From the NCBI RefSeq assembly GCF_009755665.1, contig NZ_CP046622.1, forward strand, positions 372,001-436,000: 64,000 nt of DNA. The letters run 5' to 3'. Each line of letters opens with the position of its first letter. Position 1 is the first letter of the stretch. The notes under the pieces are model-generated. The model was not told the origin of the DNA. It saw only the letters and a program-made list of their open reading frames with translations, and made no database searches. The DNA comes from Variovorax paradoxus. Lineage in GTDB: Bacteria; Pseudomonadota; Gammaproteobacteria; Burkholderiales; Burkholderiaceae_C. Positions 23,796 through 33,686 of the stretch are shown piece by piece. The position numbers and the translations under genes were made by a program.

Positions 23796-24533
23796 TCAGA
23801 CGATGGTGTAGCCGCCGTCCACCGGCAGCGCCGCACCGCTGATCATCGATGCGCCGCCCGAGAGCAGAAACAAGATCGGCGCCACCACTTCGTCGACCTG
23901 CGCAAACCGCCCGAGCGGAATATTCCTGAGTGCAGCCGCGCTCTTTGCCGGATCGGCCCAGGCCTGTTCGGCCATGGGCGTGAGCGTGACGGTGGGGTTC
24001 ACGCTGTTCACGCGAATGCCGTAGGGTCCGAATTCAAGGCACAGCGAACGCGTGATCGCATCCATGGCCGCCTTCGACGCGCAGTAGCAAAGATGCGCAT
24101 CGAGCGCGACCAGCGAGGCTTGGCTCGACACGTTGACAATGCTGCCGCGCACGCCGGCCGAGACCATCGCCTTGCCGCAGCGCGAGGCCACCAGCGCCGC
24201 GGCGCGCGCGTTGACGGCCATCACGGCATCGAAGTTCTTGGGCTGGAAGTCGAACGCCGATTCGAGCAGTGCGATGCCGGCGCAGTTCACCACGAGGTCG
24301 AAGGCTGGCAAGTCTGCGAGCTCTCGTTCCAGTGCGGCCGCATCTTCGACGTCGATCACCAGTGGGGTGCAGCCGGCTTCCTTTTGCAGAGCGTCGAGTG
24401 CTGCGGCGTTGCGGCCCACGGCCGTTACCGATGCGCCCGATTGCACGAGCCGTACTGCTACTGCGCGGCCGATGCCGCTGCTGGCGCCGGTCACCAGGGC
24501 GCGTTTGGCGGAGAAGTCGAAGGAGGTTTTCAT
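23796..24533 (-). CDS. SDR dehydrogenase, xylulose-reductase/polyol type
   Basis: 245 residues, a classical short-chain dehydrogenase. The cofactor loop is TGASSGIG (residues 15-22) with VGRNAAALDALQ after it, and NCAG follows near residue 84. The catalytic set is NVSS with Ser and YCASK with Tyr and Lys. The closest pattern I know is the dicarbonyl/L-xylulose reductase group, which also contains polyol dehydrogenases such as D-threitol dehydrogenase. It is separated from the FGGY kinase and EltD-like genes on the same strand by the 250-bp repeat at 24585, so a role in polyol use is an inference from neighbourhood. The 337-base gap upstream is that repeat. Confidence 0.8.
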   Translation of the reverse strand: MKTSFDFSAKRALVTGASSGIGRAVAVRLVQSGASVTAVGRNAAALDALQKEAGCTPLVIDVEDAAALERELADLPAFDLVVNCAGIALLESAFDFQPKNFDAVMAVNARAAALVASRCGKAMVSAGVRGSIVNVSSQASLVALDAHLCYCASKAAMDAITRSLCLEFGPYGIRVNSVNPTVTLTPMAEQAWADPAKSAAALRNIPLGRFAQVDEVVAPILFLLSGGASMISGAALPVDGGYTIV

Positions 24534-24584
24534 ATCAGTTGTTTACTGTGTTGGCATGGCATGGCATGCGCTGGAATGCATTCT

Positions 24585-24831
24585 GGGCGCGTGCAAAGGC
24601 CACCGGGTACTCCCCTCCGCGAATGTCCCCCGCCTTCGGCTCCTCCTTTATTTCGCTGCGGGGAGCACCCGATGCCCTGTGCACCTGGACGCGCTGCTGG
24701 TGTACCGCTGATCAGCGACCGCTCTGTGCAACGCTCACGTCGATGGGGTGCCTTGCGCAGCGAAATAAAGGAGGAGGCCGCAGGCCGGGGGACATTCGCG
24801 GAGCAAGGTACCCCGTCGGCGGGTGCGCGCC
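24585..24831 (+). repeat. 250-bp fold-back repeat, copy 1
   Basis: Fills the gap between the SDR gene and the kinase gene. The left arm holds CCTCCTTTATTTCGCTGCGG and the right arm holds CGCAGCGAAATAAAGGAGGA, with GTCCCCC and GGGGGAC further out, so the single strand can fold into a long hairpin. The same element in reverse complement lies at 45530-45782. It codes for nothing I can support. Terminal inverted repeats and palindromic layout resemble a MITE. Confidence 0.85.
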
Positions 24832-24870
24832 CTGAATGACGGACAACGCAACAAACCGAAGAGCAAGACT

Positions 24871-26397
24871 TCACGTCAGCCTATGCATCGCATCACGCAA
24901 TGCGGGATAAAGAGATTTGTAGATATCGAAGCGTTTGCGGTAGATCGCCTGCGCTTCAGGTTGTGGCTGCGCGCGTCCCACCAGCGTGACCCAGCCGCGC
25001 TCCGCCGCCGCCGCATTCACCAGGCCCGCACCAAGCGCCGCAAGCATTGCAGCGCCGAGGGCCGCTTCGACTTCTTCCTCGATGGTGAACACCGGGTAGC
25101 CCGTGATGTCCGCCACGATCTGCATCCACAGATCCGAATGCGCCGCACCGCCGACGACGATCAGGCGGTCGTCCAGCGGTTGTCCGCTTTGTCGTCCAGC
25201 CTCGATGTTGTGCTGCAGCGCGAAGCTCACGCCTTCGAGCACCGCGCGGTACAGGTGCGCGCGGCTGTGTGCGAGCGAAAGGCCGATGAACGCGCCCTTG
25301 GCTTGTGCATCCCAGATGGGGCTGCGCTCGCCCATCATGTAGGGCAGGAAGACCAAGCCTTCCGCACCGGGCGGCACGTCGACGGCCTTGCGTTCGATCA
25401 GCGCATGCGCGTCTTCCCCGGTGCGTGCGGCCTCGGCCAATTCGGCCTGGCAGAAGCTTTCGCGAAACCACGTGACCGCCGCGCCCGCGGTGATGGCGCC
25501 GCCGAACACATAGCTGCGGTCGGCGCCCCGGTACACGTGAGGCATGGTGATGAGCTTGTGGCGGGCATCGACCGTGGGGCTCACGAAGCCCCAGCACATG
25601 CTGGTGCCGATCATCGCAACGTGGTCGCCGCTGCCGGTGACACCGGCGCAAAAGGTGGCCACGGCCGCATCCACGCCGCCGGCCATGAGAGGCATGCCTT
25701 GGGCGAGACCCAGCTTGGCGGCCCATTCGGCGCTCAGCCCGCCGACCGCGTCGCTCGATTCGACCAGGCGCGTCGGCATCATGCGCGCCGGAATGCCGAG
25801 CATGCCGAGCGCTTCTTCAGACCAGCCGCGCTGCGCCGCGTCGTACACGCCGCCGATATTGCCGGCCGAGCTGTGGTCGACCGCGAGTTCGCCCGTCAGA
25901 CGCCAGTTGACATAGCTGTTGGGCGGCAGGAAGTAGCGTGTTTTCGCCCAAACCTCAGGCAGGTGCTCGCGAATCCACAGCATCTTGGTGAAGCCGTAGT
26001 AGCTGTCGATGCCGTTGCCGGTAATCGCTTGCAGCCGCGCCACATCGACGGTTGCGTTCACCGCATCGACCTCTGCCGTGGCGCGCCGGTCCATCCAGAT
26101 CAGGCACGGATGCAGCGGCCGCATCGCCTCGTCGACGGGGATGCCCGCGCCGCCATACAGGCTGCTCACGCACATCGCGGCAATATCGGTCGTTGCGATG
26201 CCGCTCTTCGCGACGCAGGCGCGCACGCTCTCACACACTGCGTCGAACCACACTTCGCAGTCTTGCTGCGCCCACAACGGCTTCGGCGTCTCGGGCTGGT
26301 AGGCCACGCTGCTTTGGGAAAGCACCTTGCCGTCGATTCCCACCAGCAGGCACTTGGTGCTCTGCGTGCCGATGTCGACGCCGATCACGTACTTCAT
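24871..26397 (-). CDS. FGGY-family sugar kinase (xylulokinase-like)
   Basis: 508 residues. The ATP-binding and sugar-binding landmarks of FGGY kinases are present: VIGVDIGTQSTKCLLVGIDG at the start, LIWMDRRATAEVDAV, MLWIREHLPEVWAKTRYFLP with the proton-accepting-region Asp in AVDHSSAGN, then GGVDAAVATFCAGV, and the ATP motif GGAAHSDLWMQIVADI with EEEVEAALGAAMLAAL. It phosphorylates a keto-sugar or polyol, xylulose-like by similarity. Started at 26397, 14 bases after the dehydrogenase stop on the same strand. It ends the operon of dehydrogenase and kinase downstream of the ABC transporter genes. Confidence 0.85.
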   Translation of the reverse strand: MKYVIGVDIGTQSTKCLLVGIDGKVLSQSSVAYQPETPKPLWAQQDCEVWFDAVCESVRACVAKSGIATTDIAAMCVSSLYGGAGIPVDEAMRPLHPCLIWMDRRATAEVDAVNATVDVARLQAITGNGIDSYYGFTKMLWIREHLPEVWAKTRYFLPPNSYVNWRLTGELAVDHSSAGNIGGVYDAAQRGWSEEALGMLGIPARMMPTRLVESSDAVGGLSAEWAAKLGLAQGMPLMAGGVDAAVATFCAGVTGSGDHVAMIGTSMCWGFVSPTVDARHKLITMPHVYRGADRSYVFGGAITAGAAVTWFRESFCQAELAEAARTGEDAHALIERKAVDVPPGAEGLVFLPYMMGERSPIWDAQAKGAFIGLSLAHSRAHLYRAVLEGVSFALQHNIEAGRQSGQPLDDRLIVVGGAAHSDLWMQIVADITGYPVFTIEEEVEAALGAAMLAALGAGLVNAAAAERGWVTLVGRAQPQPEAQAIYRKRFDIYKSLYPALRDAMHRLT

Positions 26398-26411
26398 GGC
26401 AACACCGTCTT

Positions 26412-27542
26412 TCAGGACCTGGGCTGCGGCTTGAGCAGCACCTTGATCGAATCGAGGGAGTTGGCCAGTGTGAAGGCGCGCTCCCACTCGGTCAACGGAA
26501 AGTCGTGCGTCACGATGCCCTTGGATGTGACGAGTCCGCGCGCCAGCAGGTCGATGGCGATCGGGTAGCAGTAGGGGCCCAGGTGCGCGCCGCGCACGTC
26601 GAGCTCCTTGCGGTCGCCGATGATCGACCAGTCGGCGCTCGTCTCCGAGCCGAACACGCTGAACTCGACGAAGCGGCCGAGCTTGCGGATCATGTCCAGA
26701 CCCTGCGTCACGCCGATGGGCGCACCCGTGGTCTCGATGTAGACATCGCAGCCGTAGCCCTCGGTCATTCCCTTGACGATCGCATCGGCGTTCTCGGTCT
26801 TTGGGTTGATCGTCACGTCGGCGCCGAACTGCTTCGCGAGCGCGAGCCGTTCGGGCACAAGGTCGATCACGATCAGCTTCTTCGGCGTCTTGAGCGCCGC
26901 CGCCTGCACCATCATCAGCCCGAGCGGGCCGGCCCCCGCGATCACCACCACGTCGTCGAGCTGGATGTCGCCGCGGTTCACCGTGTGGATCGCGCACGAG
27001 AGCGGCTCGATGATGGCCGCGTCCTCCAGCGAAATGCCGTCGGGAATCTTGTGCACGCGCGAGGTCGGCGGCAGGCGCATGTAGTCGGCCATGCCGCCGT
27101 CGGCCACGATGCGCTGGAAGCCGAAGATGTTGTGCACTTCGCACATCCAGTATTTGCCCGATGTGCAGAAGCGGCACTTGTCGCAGGGCACGATCTGCTC
27201 GGCGATCACACGGTCGCCTTTCTCCACGCCAAAGTGCTCGGCTGCGCCTTCGCCGAGTGCTTCCACGTAGCCGAAGAATTCATGGCCGGGGACCACGGGT
27301 GCCTTGACCCATGAGGGCTGGCCGTCGCCGCCCCAGAACATCTTTGCGCCCGAATGGCATTTGCAGTCGGAGGCGCAGATGCCGCAGGCCGCGATGGAGA
27401 TCAGCAGCTCGTTCGGGCCGATGGCGGGCACGTCGACGGTTTCGAGCCGGTAGTCCTTCGGGCCATGGCACACGACGGCCTGCATGGCGGCGAGCTTTCC
27501 GATGGCGCCCGATGCGCCGGGCTGGAGTTTTTGGTACGACAT
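26412..27542 (-). CDS. Zinc alcohol dehydrogenase, EltD (erythritol/L-threitol)-like
   Basis: 376 residues from the Met at 27542 (MSYQKLQPGASGAIGK). A medium-chain dehydrogenase: catalytic zinc residues CGICASDCKCH and GHEFFGY; structural zinc Cys in PCDKCRFCTSGKYWMC; NAD loop GAGPLGLMMV. The block RKLGRFVEFSVFGSETSADW followed by KELDVRGAHLGPYCYP closely resembles the erythritol/L-threitol dehydrogenase group as I remember it. It would oxidise a polyol to the ketose phosphorylated by the adjacent kinase. A REP-like repeat lies just before it. The exact polyol is not determinable. Confidence 0.8.
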   Translation of the reverse strand: MSYQKLQPGASGAIGKLAAMQAVVCHGPKDYRLETVDVPAIGPNELLISIAACGICASDCKCHSGAKMFWGGDGQPSWVKAPVVPGHEFFGYVEALGEGAAEHFGVEKGDRVIAEQIVPCDKCRFCTSGKYWMCEVHNIFGFQRIVADGGMADYMRLPPTSRVHKIPDGISLEDAAIIEPLSCAIHTVNRGDIQLDDVVVIAGAGPLGLMMVQAAALKTPKKLIVIDLVPERLALAKQFGADVTINPKTENADAIVKGMTEGYGCDVYIETTGAPIGVTQGLDMIRKLGRFVEFSVFGSETSADWSIIGDRKELDVRGAHLGPYCYPIAIDLLARGLVTSKGIVTHDFPLTEWERAFTLANSLDSIKVLLKPQPRS

Positions 27543-27582
27543 GGGTTCCTTGTGGTCGGAGGTTGTGTTGGGTTTGGTTTTT

Positions 27583-27620
27583 CTCCCTCCCCTTCCGGGG
27601 GAGGGCCGGGGTGGGGGCAA
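27583..27620. repeat. REP-like element, copy b
   Basis: Reads CTCCCTCCCCTTCCGGGGGA then GGGCCGGGGTGGGGGCAA. It lies between the dehydrogenase and the permease and is followed by GCGGCG, as in copy c at 49667. Confidence 0.7.
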
Positions 27621-27662
27621 GCGGCGTTACTACCGGGCACGCCCAGCCTGCCCCTATCCCAG

Positions 27663-27683
27663 CCTTCCCCCAAAGGGGGAAGG
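27663..27683 (-). terminator. Hairpin after the permease gene
   Basis: A perfect 9-bp stem, CCTTCCCCC-AAA-GGGGGAAGG, 15 bases past the permease stop. It has no T run, so it may be part of the repeat cluster or an attenuator limiting readthrough into the dehydrogenase gene. Confidence 0.35.
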
Positions 27684-27698
27684 AGCAAGGCAGGGAAG

Positions 27699-28679
27699 TC
27701 AGCGCTTGGCTTCTCGGCTGATGAAGATCGCAAGCAGCACGATCCCGCCCTTGATGATCAATTGCAGGTACGGCGACACGCCGATCATGTTGAGCCCGTT
27801 GTTCAGCACGCCCAGCAGCAGCGCACCCACGAGCGTGCCCACGATGGCGCCGCGCCCGCCGGCGATGGACGTGCCGCCCATCACCACCGCCGCGATGGCG
27901 TCGAGCTCGAAGCCCACGCCCACGCCCGGCTGCCCGCTCGTGACGCGCGCCGCCTGCACGATGCCGGCCACGGCTGCGGTAAAACCGCTCAGCGCATACA
28001 CCAGCAGCTTGTAGCGAGACACGCGCACGCCCGAGAGCCGCGTCGCCTCCTCATTGCCGCCGATGGCATACACATAGCGGCCGAACGGCGCCATGTTGAG
28101 CAGCACATAGGCGACCAGGTAGGTGGCCAGCATGATGAGGATCGGCACCTTGATGCCCGCCAGCACGCCGCCACCGAGAAAGGCGAACGACTCGGGCAAC
28201 CCGTCGATCGGGTAGCCGCCGGTGTAGATGAGCGCGATACCGCGTGCAATGCCCATGGTGGCCAGCGTCACGATGATCGGCGGCATGCGAAGGTAGGCCA
28301 CGCAATAGCCGTTGAACAGGCCGATCACCACGCCCACGGCCAGCCCGAGCGGCACCGCAAGCATCGGCGGCAGACCGAACTGCACCATCATTCCCGAGGC
28401 CAGCGTGCCCGACAGCGCCACAACCGCGCCTACCGAAAGATCGATGCCGCCGGTGAGGATGGCGGCTGTCATGCCCACGGCGATGATTGCGTTGATCGAC
28501 GATTGCAGCGCGATGTTCTGCAGGTTGCCCCACGACAGAAAGTTGTCGGTCGCAACGATCATGAAGACCGAGATCGCAACCAGGCCGACCAGCGGCAGAA
28601 AGGCCGTGGAGCGGCGCAGCTGCGTGAACAATCCGCTGTCGGGCGTGGGTGGTGTGGGGTGGATGGCGGTTGCATTCAT
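27699..28679 (-). CDS. ABC sugar permease (RbsC family)
   Basis: 326 residues with about nine to ten membrane helices, starting [20 protein letters not shown]. The family signatures are [40 protein letters not shown], the cytoplasmic coupling loop [20 protein letters not shown], and [17 protein letters not shown]. It forms the membrane channel of a CUT2-type importer for a pentose or polyol. The start at 28679 overlaps the ATPase stop by four bases (ATGA), as is normal in these operons. Confidence 0.9.
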   Translation of the reverse strand: MNATAIHPTPPTPDSGLFTQLRRSTAFLPLVGLVAISVFMIVATDNFLSWGNLQNIALQSSINAIIAVGMTAAILTGGIDLSVGAVVALSGTLASGMMVQFGLPPMLAVPLGLAVGVVIGLFNGYCVAYLRMPPIIVTLATMGIARGIALIYTGGYPIDGLPESFAFLGGGVLAGIKVPILIMLATYLVAYVLLNMAPFGRYVYAIGGNEEATRLSGVRVSRYKLLVYALSGFTAAVAGIVQAARVTSGQPGVGVGFELDAIAAVVMGGTSIAGGRGAIVGTLVGALLLGVLNNGLNMIGVSPYLQLIIKGGIVLLAIFISREAKR

Positions 28680-30196
28680 TGCGAGCCCCCTGTCGTTGCG
28701 TGGCGCATGATGCCGCCGGAGTTGATGGAGTCGCCCTCGAGCGTGGCCACGATGGACCCGTTCGAAAACACGGCGACGCGGTCGCACATGCCCACGATCT
28801 CGGGCAGCTCGCTCGAAATCATGATGATGGCCTTGCCCTGCTGCGTGAGGTCGCGCATCAGGCTGTAGATCTCCGCCTTGGCGCCCACGTCGATGCCGCG
28901 CGTGGGCTCGTCGAAGATCAGCACCTCGCAACCGTGGTCGAGCCACCGCGCAATCACCACCTTCTGCTGGTTGCCGCCCGACAGCGTGGCCACGCGTGTC
29001 TCGATGCCTGGCGCCTTCACGCCCACGCGCCTGGAGAGTTCATCGGCCGACTGCTTCTCCGACTTCTGGCTCACGAGCCCGGCGCTCCTGTGCTTGCCGA
29101 GGTTGTTCATCGAAATGTTGAAGCGGATCGTGAAGTCGGTAATCAGCCCTTCGACCTTTCGGCTCTCGGGCAACAGGCCAATGCCGTTCTCCAACGCCTG
29201 CGTCGGGTCGTTCAGCCGCACCGGCTTTCCGTTGCGCAGCACTGTCTTGCGGTGCACGCGGTCGGCGCCCATCATTCCCAGCGCGAGTTCGGTGCGCCCC
29301 GAGCCCACGAGCCCCGCAAAGCCGAGGATCTCGCCCTCGTGCAAGTCGAAGCTGTTCACCGGCCCGCCCTTGGCAAGCTGGATCTCCGGCACTTCGAGCA
29401 CCTTGCGCCCGCGCGGCGCGGGCACTGGCTTGGGCGGAAAGTTGTGCTCGATCTTGCGGCCGACCATCATTTCGACCAGCGCGTTCACATCGGTCGCGCC
29501 CACCTCTGCATGCCCGGCATTGGCGCCGTCGCGCAGCACGCTGATGCGGTCGCACACCTCGAAGATCTCATCCAGGTGATGCGAGATGAAGATCATTGCC
29601 ACGCCCTTGGCGCGCAGCTCCCGCATGATCTTGAACAGGTGCCCGGCCTCGTTGGGCGTGAGCGTGGCGGTCGGCTCGTCGAGCACCAGCAGCCGCGCCT
29701 TAAGCGACAGCGCCTTGCCGATTTCGACAAACTGCTGCTGCGCCACCGAAAGCCGGCAGATCGGCACGTCGAGGTCGATCTGCACGCCCAGTTCCTCGAA
29801 GATCGCCTGCGCGGAGCGTTTCATGGCGGCCCTGTCGAGCAGCCCGAACCGGTTCTTCAGATAGCGGCCGAGAAAGATGTTCTCCACCGCGTTCAAGTAC
29901 GGAATGAGGCTGAACTCCTGGAAGATGATGCCGACACCCGCCGCGATTGCGTCGCCGTAGCCCGCGAACTGCCGCTCGCGGCCGTCGATGAAGATGCGGC
30001 CCTCGTCGGCCTGGTAGATGCCGCCGAGGATCTTCATCAGCGTCGACTTGCCCGCGCCGTTCTCGCCGAGCAGCGCATGCACCTCGCCCTTGCGGATCGA
30101 CAGGTCAATGCCCGACAGCGCCTTCACACCCGGAAAGCGCTTGGACACGCCTTCCAGCCGGAGCATCTCGGGGCTTTCTTCTGCGGGGGAGCTCAT
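28676..30196 (-). CDS. ABC sugar ATPase (RbsA family), two ABC domains
   Basis: 506 residues. First domain: Walker [10 protein letters not shown] at 44-52, a signature [15 protein letters not shown], Walker [12 protein letters not shown]. Second domain: an altered Walker [10 protein letters not shown], signature LSGGNQQKV, Walker [15 protein letters not shown]. The weak second Walker A is normal for RbsA/MglA proteins, in which only one site hydrolyses ATP. It energises the permease encoded by the overlapping downstream gene and starts 12 bases after the binding-protein stop. Confidence 0.9.
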   Translation of the reverse strand: MSSPAEESPEMLRLEGVSKRFPGVKALSGIDLSIRKGEVHALLGENGAGKSTLMKILGGIYQADEGRIFIDGRERQFAGYGDAIAAGVGIIFQEFSLIPYLNAVENIFLGRYLKNRFGLLDRAAMKRSAQAIFEELGVQIDLDVPICRLSVAQQQFVEIGKALSLKARLLVLDEPTATLTPNEAGHLFKIMRELRAKGVAMIFISHHLDEIFEVCDRISVLRDGANAGHAEVGATDVNALVEMMVGRKIEHNFPPKPVPAPRGRKVLEVPEIQLAKGGPVNSFDLHEGEILGFAGLVGSGRTELALGMMGADRVHRKTVLRNGKPVRLNDPTQALENGIGLLPESRKVEGLITDFTIRFNISMNNLGKHRSAGLVSQKSEKQSADELSRRVGVKAPGIETRVATLSGGNQQKVVIARWLDHGCEVLIFDEPTRGIDVGAKAEIYSLMRDLTQQGKAIIMISSELPEIVGMCDRVAVFSNGSIVATLEGDSINSGGIMRHATTGGSQ

Positions 30197-30208
30197 GGCC
30201 GGCGCGGG

Positions 30209-31129
30209 TTACCAGCTGAACGTCTTCGCGCCCTCGGCGTCGATCAGCTTCACATCGACCGGCACCGCGGCCGGCACGTTGGCGCCCCACTTCTTGGCCA
30301 GCGCAATGCCGATGGCCAGGCGAATCTGGTCGCGCGGGTATTGCGCGGTGGTGGCAATGAACTTCGAGTTGGGCTTCTGCATGGCCTTGATGGCTTCGGG
30401 CGCGCCGTCCACGCTCGCGAGCTTCACGTCCTTGCCGCTGGCATCGATGGCGGCCAGCGCACCCATCGAGCCGCCGTCGTTCACGCTGAAGATGCCTTTC
30501 AGGTCCTTGTTGGCCTGCAGGATGTTCTCGGTCACGGTGAGGGCGGTGGCGCGCTCCTGCTTGCCGTTCTGCGTGCTCACCACCTTGATGCCCGGGTACT
30601 TGGCGAGGGCCCCGCGGCAGCCCTTCACGCGCTCCAGGATCGGCACGACCGGGATGCCGTCGAGAATGGCCACGTCGCCTTTCTCGCCGATGTTCTTCGC
30701 CAGGTATTCGCAGGCCAAGCGGCCCGCATCGAGGTTCTTCGAGCCCACGAACGAATCGACCGGCCCCTGCGCATTGGCATCCACCGCCACCACGATCAGC
30801 CCCGCCTTCTTGGCCGAGCGCACCGCCGACTGCACGCCGGTGGAGTCGGTCGGGTTGAGCAGCAGGATGTCGATCTTCTTCTGGATCATGTCTTCCACGT
30901 CGCCGATCTGCTTGGACACGTCATGCCGCGCGTCGGTGGTGACCACGGTCGCGCCGATGCTGGCCGCGGCTTCCTCGAGCGCCTGCTTCATCGTCACGAA
31001 GTACGGATTGTTCAGTTCCTGGAAAGTCATGCCGATGCGCAGCGGCTGCTTGGGGGCTTGCGCCTGCGCGGCGGAGGCGCCGCAGACCAGCGCGGCAAGG
31101 ATGGCGGTGGCTTTGAGAAGGTTCTTCAT
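30209..31129 (-). CDS. ABC sugar-binding protein (RbsB family)
   Basis: 306 residues from the Met at 31129 (MKNLLKATAILAALVCG), a signal peptide ending AAQAQA. Mature protein: LRIGMTFQELNNPYFVTMKQ, DDISKQIGDV-like helix (DVSKQIGDVEDMIQKKIDIL), NPTDSTGVQSAV, VDANAQGPVDSFVGSKNLDA, then GIFSVNDGGSMGALAAID. This is the type I ribose-binding fold; the ligand is a pentose, hexose or polyol. It is the first transporter gene of the operon and the second gene after the AraC regulator, 114 bases away on the same strand. Confidence 0.9.
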   Translation of the reverse strand: MKNLLKATAILAALVCGASAAQAQAPKQPLRIGMTFQELNNPYFVTMKQALEEAAASIGATVVTTDARHDVSKQIGDVEDMIQKKIDILLLNPTDSTGVQSAVRSAKKAGLIVVAVDANAQGPVDSFVGSKNLDAGRLACEYLAKNIGEKGDVAILDGIPVVPILERVKGCRGALAKYPGIKVVSTQNGKQERATALTVTENILQANKDLKGIFSVNDGGSMGALAAIDASGKDVKLASVDGAPEAIKAMQKPNSKFIATTAQYPRDQIRLAIGIALAKKWGANVPAAVPVDVKLIDAEGAKTFSW

Positions 31130-31243
31130 GATGGCTGTGTCTCCTGGTTTGTGATGGCTGTCGAAAAACTCGGGCAAAGGCGCCCCCACGCGGCGCTCGG
31201 AGCACCGCGCCGATGAGGACACGGGAACAGGGAAGAAAGCCGG

Positions 31244-32134
31244 CTACGGCGGATTTGCGGTACGCGAGGCCGCGGCCTGCATGCGATGGAAACTGCGGAA
31301 CTTCGTCGGCGGCATGCGCTTGTGCAGCAGGAACTGGCGGTTGAAGTTCGACACGTTGTTGAACCCCACGTCCATGCAGACGTCGAGCACCGGTTTTTCG
31401 CTGCTGGTGAGCAGTTCGCATGCGCGGCTGATGCGCAGGCGATTCACATAGCGCACGAACGACTGGCCCGTGTGCTTGCGGAACGAGCGCGAGAAGGCGC
31501 TCGGGCTCTGGCCCACCAGCTCGGCCAGCATCGGTTCGCGCAGGTCGTCGCCCAGGTTGGCCGCAATGTGCGCCAGCACGTTGTTGATGGCGTGCGACAT
31601 GAAGGCCTTGGGATCGGGCTTGAACGCCGGGCTCGCGAGCCTTTGGCGGTCGTTGCTGGCTTCCAGCAGTTCAAGCAGCGACAGCAGCAGGATCACGCGG
31701 CGCAGTCCGCGTGCTTCGAGCAGCGCCTCCATGATCGGCTTGGCCGTGACCGCTGTTTCCGCCGAAAAGAGAAGGCCCGAGCCGGCCTCGGCCAGCAGCG
31801 GGCCGATGCGGGCGAACTCCGGAAAAGTGCCCGCCATCCGGTCGACCAGCCCGGCCGGAAACTGGATCACGATGCCGCGCCGCTCGACGCTCTGGCCCGC
31901 GGGCACGTCGCTGATCCAGTTGTGCGGCAGGTCGGGGCCCATCAGCACCAGGTTGCCCGGCTCGAAGTGCCCGACGTGGTCGCCCACGAAGTACACGCCG
32001 CGCGTTTCCACGATCAGCTGGATTTCGTACTCGGGATGGAAATGCCAGCGCACCGTGCGATACGGATAGCCGTGCGCCCAGGCGGTGAACGATTCGTCTC
32101 CGCGGACTTCGACGATTTCCAGATCGGGTTGCAT
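31244..32134 (-). CDS. AraC-family regulator of the polyol/sugar operon
   Basis: 296 residues from the Met at 32134, with AAGGAGACG upstream. The N-terminal cupin binds a ligand (RTVRWHFHPEYEIQLIVETR, GDHVGHFEPGNLVLMGPDLP, with His residues as usual). The C-terminal 100 residues hold two helix-turn-helix units: MLAELVGQSPSAFSRSFRKH and VLDVCMDVGFNNVSNFNRQF. It is encoded upstream of the ABC transporter genes on the same strand and probably activates them when the substrate is present. In the 295-base upstream gap I see only inverted TTGTGG/CCACAA words as possible operator pieces (near 32155 and 32206). Confidence 0.85.
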   Translation of the reverse strand: MQPDLEIVEVRGDESFTAWAHGYPYRTVRWHFHPEYEIQLIVETRGVYFVGDHVGHFEPGNLVLMGPDLPHNWISDVPAGQSVERRGIVIQFPAGLVDRMAGTFPEFARIGPLLAEAGSGLLFSAETAVTAKPIMEALLEARGLRRVILLLSLLELLEASNDRQRLASPAFKPDPKAFMSHAINNVLAHIAANLGDDLREPMLAELVGQSPSAFSRSFRKHTGQSFVRYVNRLRISRACELLTSSEKPVLDVCMDVGFNNVSNFNRQFLLHKRMPPTKFRSFHRMQAAASRTANPP

Positions 32135-32429
32135 GGCGTTTTCTCGTCTCCTTGTTGTGGTTTGCAGCGTATGACAGTGGGCGGACTGTACGAATCGCCC
32201 CGGACCCCCACAACCAGAGTTAGAGGCCGAAACTGATACTTTTTTGACGTTCAGATGAGCTGCAACGCGCAGGCATTGCGGTGCAGCAAGCCGCTTTCTC
32301 CTCGGGGGAAAGCCCTTCTTGCAAGGCGATTGCTGCACTGCGGAAAAGCCGGGAGAGGCTGTGTCAAGAATTCATAGGTGTTTTCCCGCCCCATGAGCGC
32401 CGACTGGCGCCGCGGCACACTCTGGCGTC

Positions 32430-33677
32430 ATGACCCACACCTCTTCTTCGCCCGCCAAGTCAGCAGCCGCCGGTCCCCTGGCCGGCCTCAAGGTCGTCGA
32501 GCTCGGGCAGCTCATCGCCGGGCCTTTCGCGGCACGCACGTTGGCCGATTTCGGCGCCGAGGTCATCAAGATCGAGCCGCCCGGCGCGGGCGATCCGCTG
32601 CGCACGTGGCGGTTGCTGAAAGACGGCACCTCGGTCTGGTGGCAGGTCCAGTCGCGCAACAAGCGCTCGCTGGCGCTCGACTTGCGTCAGGACGAAGCAC
32701 AGGCCATCGTGCGGCAGCTTGCGGCCGAAGCCGACGTGCTGATCGAGAACTTTCGCCCCGGCGCAATGGAGGGCTGGGGCCTGGGGCCCGATGAGCTCCT
32801 GGCCGCGAACCCCGCGCTGGTGATGCTGCGCATCAGCGGCTACGGCCAGACCGGCCCCTACCGCGACCGCCCCGGCTTTGGCGTGGTGGCCGAGGCCATG
32901 GGCGGGCTGCGCCATCTCACGGGCGAGCCAGGTCGCGTGCCGGTGCGGGTGGGTGTTTCCATCGGCGACACGCTGGCTTCGCTGCACGGCGTGATCGGCG
33001 TGCTCATGGCCATGCAGCACCGCCACGCCACGGTGAGCGCCGAATATCCGAAGGGCAGGGGGCAAGTGGTGGACGTGGCGCTCTACGAGGCCGTTTTCAA
33101 CTGCATGGAAAGCCTGCTGCCCGAGTACAGCGCGTTCGGTGCGGTGCGCGAGGCAGCCGGCAGCGCGCTGCCCGGCATTGCGCCCACCAATGCCTACCGC
33201 TGCGCCGACGGCGGCTATGCCATCGTGGCAGGCAACGGCGACAGTATCTTTCGGCGGTTGATGGAATGCATCGGCAGGCCCGACCTTGCCGCCGATCCGG
33301 CGCTGGCCGGCAACACCGGCAGGGTGGCGCAAGTGGAAATGCTCGATGCCGCCATCGGCGAATGGACCGCGCAACGAACGGTGGACGAAGTGCTTGCCGC
33401 GCTCGATGCCGCGCACGTGCCGGCCGGCCGCATCTACACCATTGCCGACATTGCGGCCGACCCGCACTATGCCGCGCGCGGCATGCTGCAACAGGTGCAC
33501 ATGGCGGACGGCAGCACGCTGGCCGTGCCGGGCTTCGTGCCCAAGCTGTCGCTCACGCCGGCCGGCCACCGGCACAACGCGCCTGCACTCGGCGCGGACA
33601 CCGACGCGGTGCTGAAGGAGATCGGCCTTACCGCAGAGCAGATTGCCGCGCTGCACGAACGCGGGATCGTCGGCTGA
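32430..33677 (+). CDS. Family III CoA-transferase (CaiB/BaiF type)
   Basis: 415 residues. Family blocks: LAGLKVVELGQLIAGPFAAR at the start, ADFGAEVIKIEPPGAGDPLR, then WWQVQSRNKRSLALDLRQDE, FRPGAMEGWGLGPDEL and SGYGQTGPYRDRPGFGVVAE. The likely catalytic Asp is in VGVSIGDTLASLHG. These enzymes move CoA between acids by a ping-pong mechanism through an enzyme-aspartyl thioester. Substrate is not evident; the acyl-CoA-binding protein gene convergent with it at 33687 fits acyl-CoA metabolism. The AraC and CoA-transferase genes are divergent. Confidence 0.9.
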   Translation: MTHTSSSPAKSAAAGPLAGLKVVELGQLIAGPFAARTLADFGAEVIKIEPPGAGDPLRTWRLLKDGTSVWWQVQSRNKRSLALDLRQDEAQAIVRQLAAEADVLIENFRPGAMEGWGLGPDELLAANPALVMLRISGYGQTGPYRDRPGFGVVAEAMGGLRHLTGEPGRVPVRVGVSIGDTLASLHGVIGVLMAMQHRHATVSAEYPKGRGQVVDVALYEAVFNCMESLLPEYSAFGAVREAAGSALPGIAPTNAYRCADGGYAIVAGNGDSIFRRLMECIGRPDLAADPALAGNTGRVAQVEMLDAAIGEWTAQRTVDEVLAALDAAHVPAGRIYTIADIAADPHYAARGMLQQVHMADGSTLAVPGFVPKLSLTPAGHRHNAPALGADTDAVLKEIGLTAEQIAALHERGIVG

Positions 33678-33686
33678 AGGGGGAGG

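Noticed and set aside
24585..24831. CRISPR repeat or array in the 250-bp element
   Set aside because: There are only two long fold-back copies 21 kb apart and no regularly spaced short repeats.
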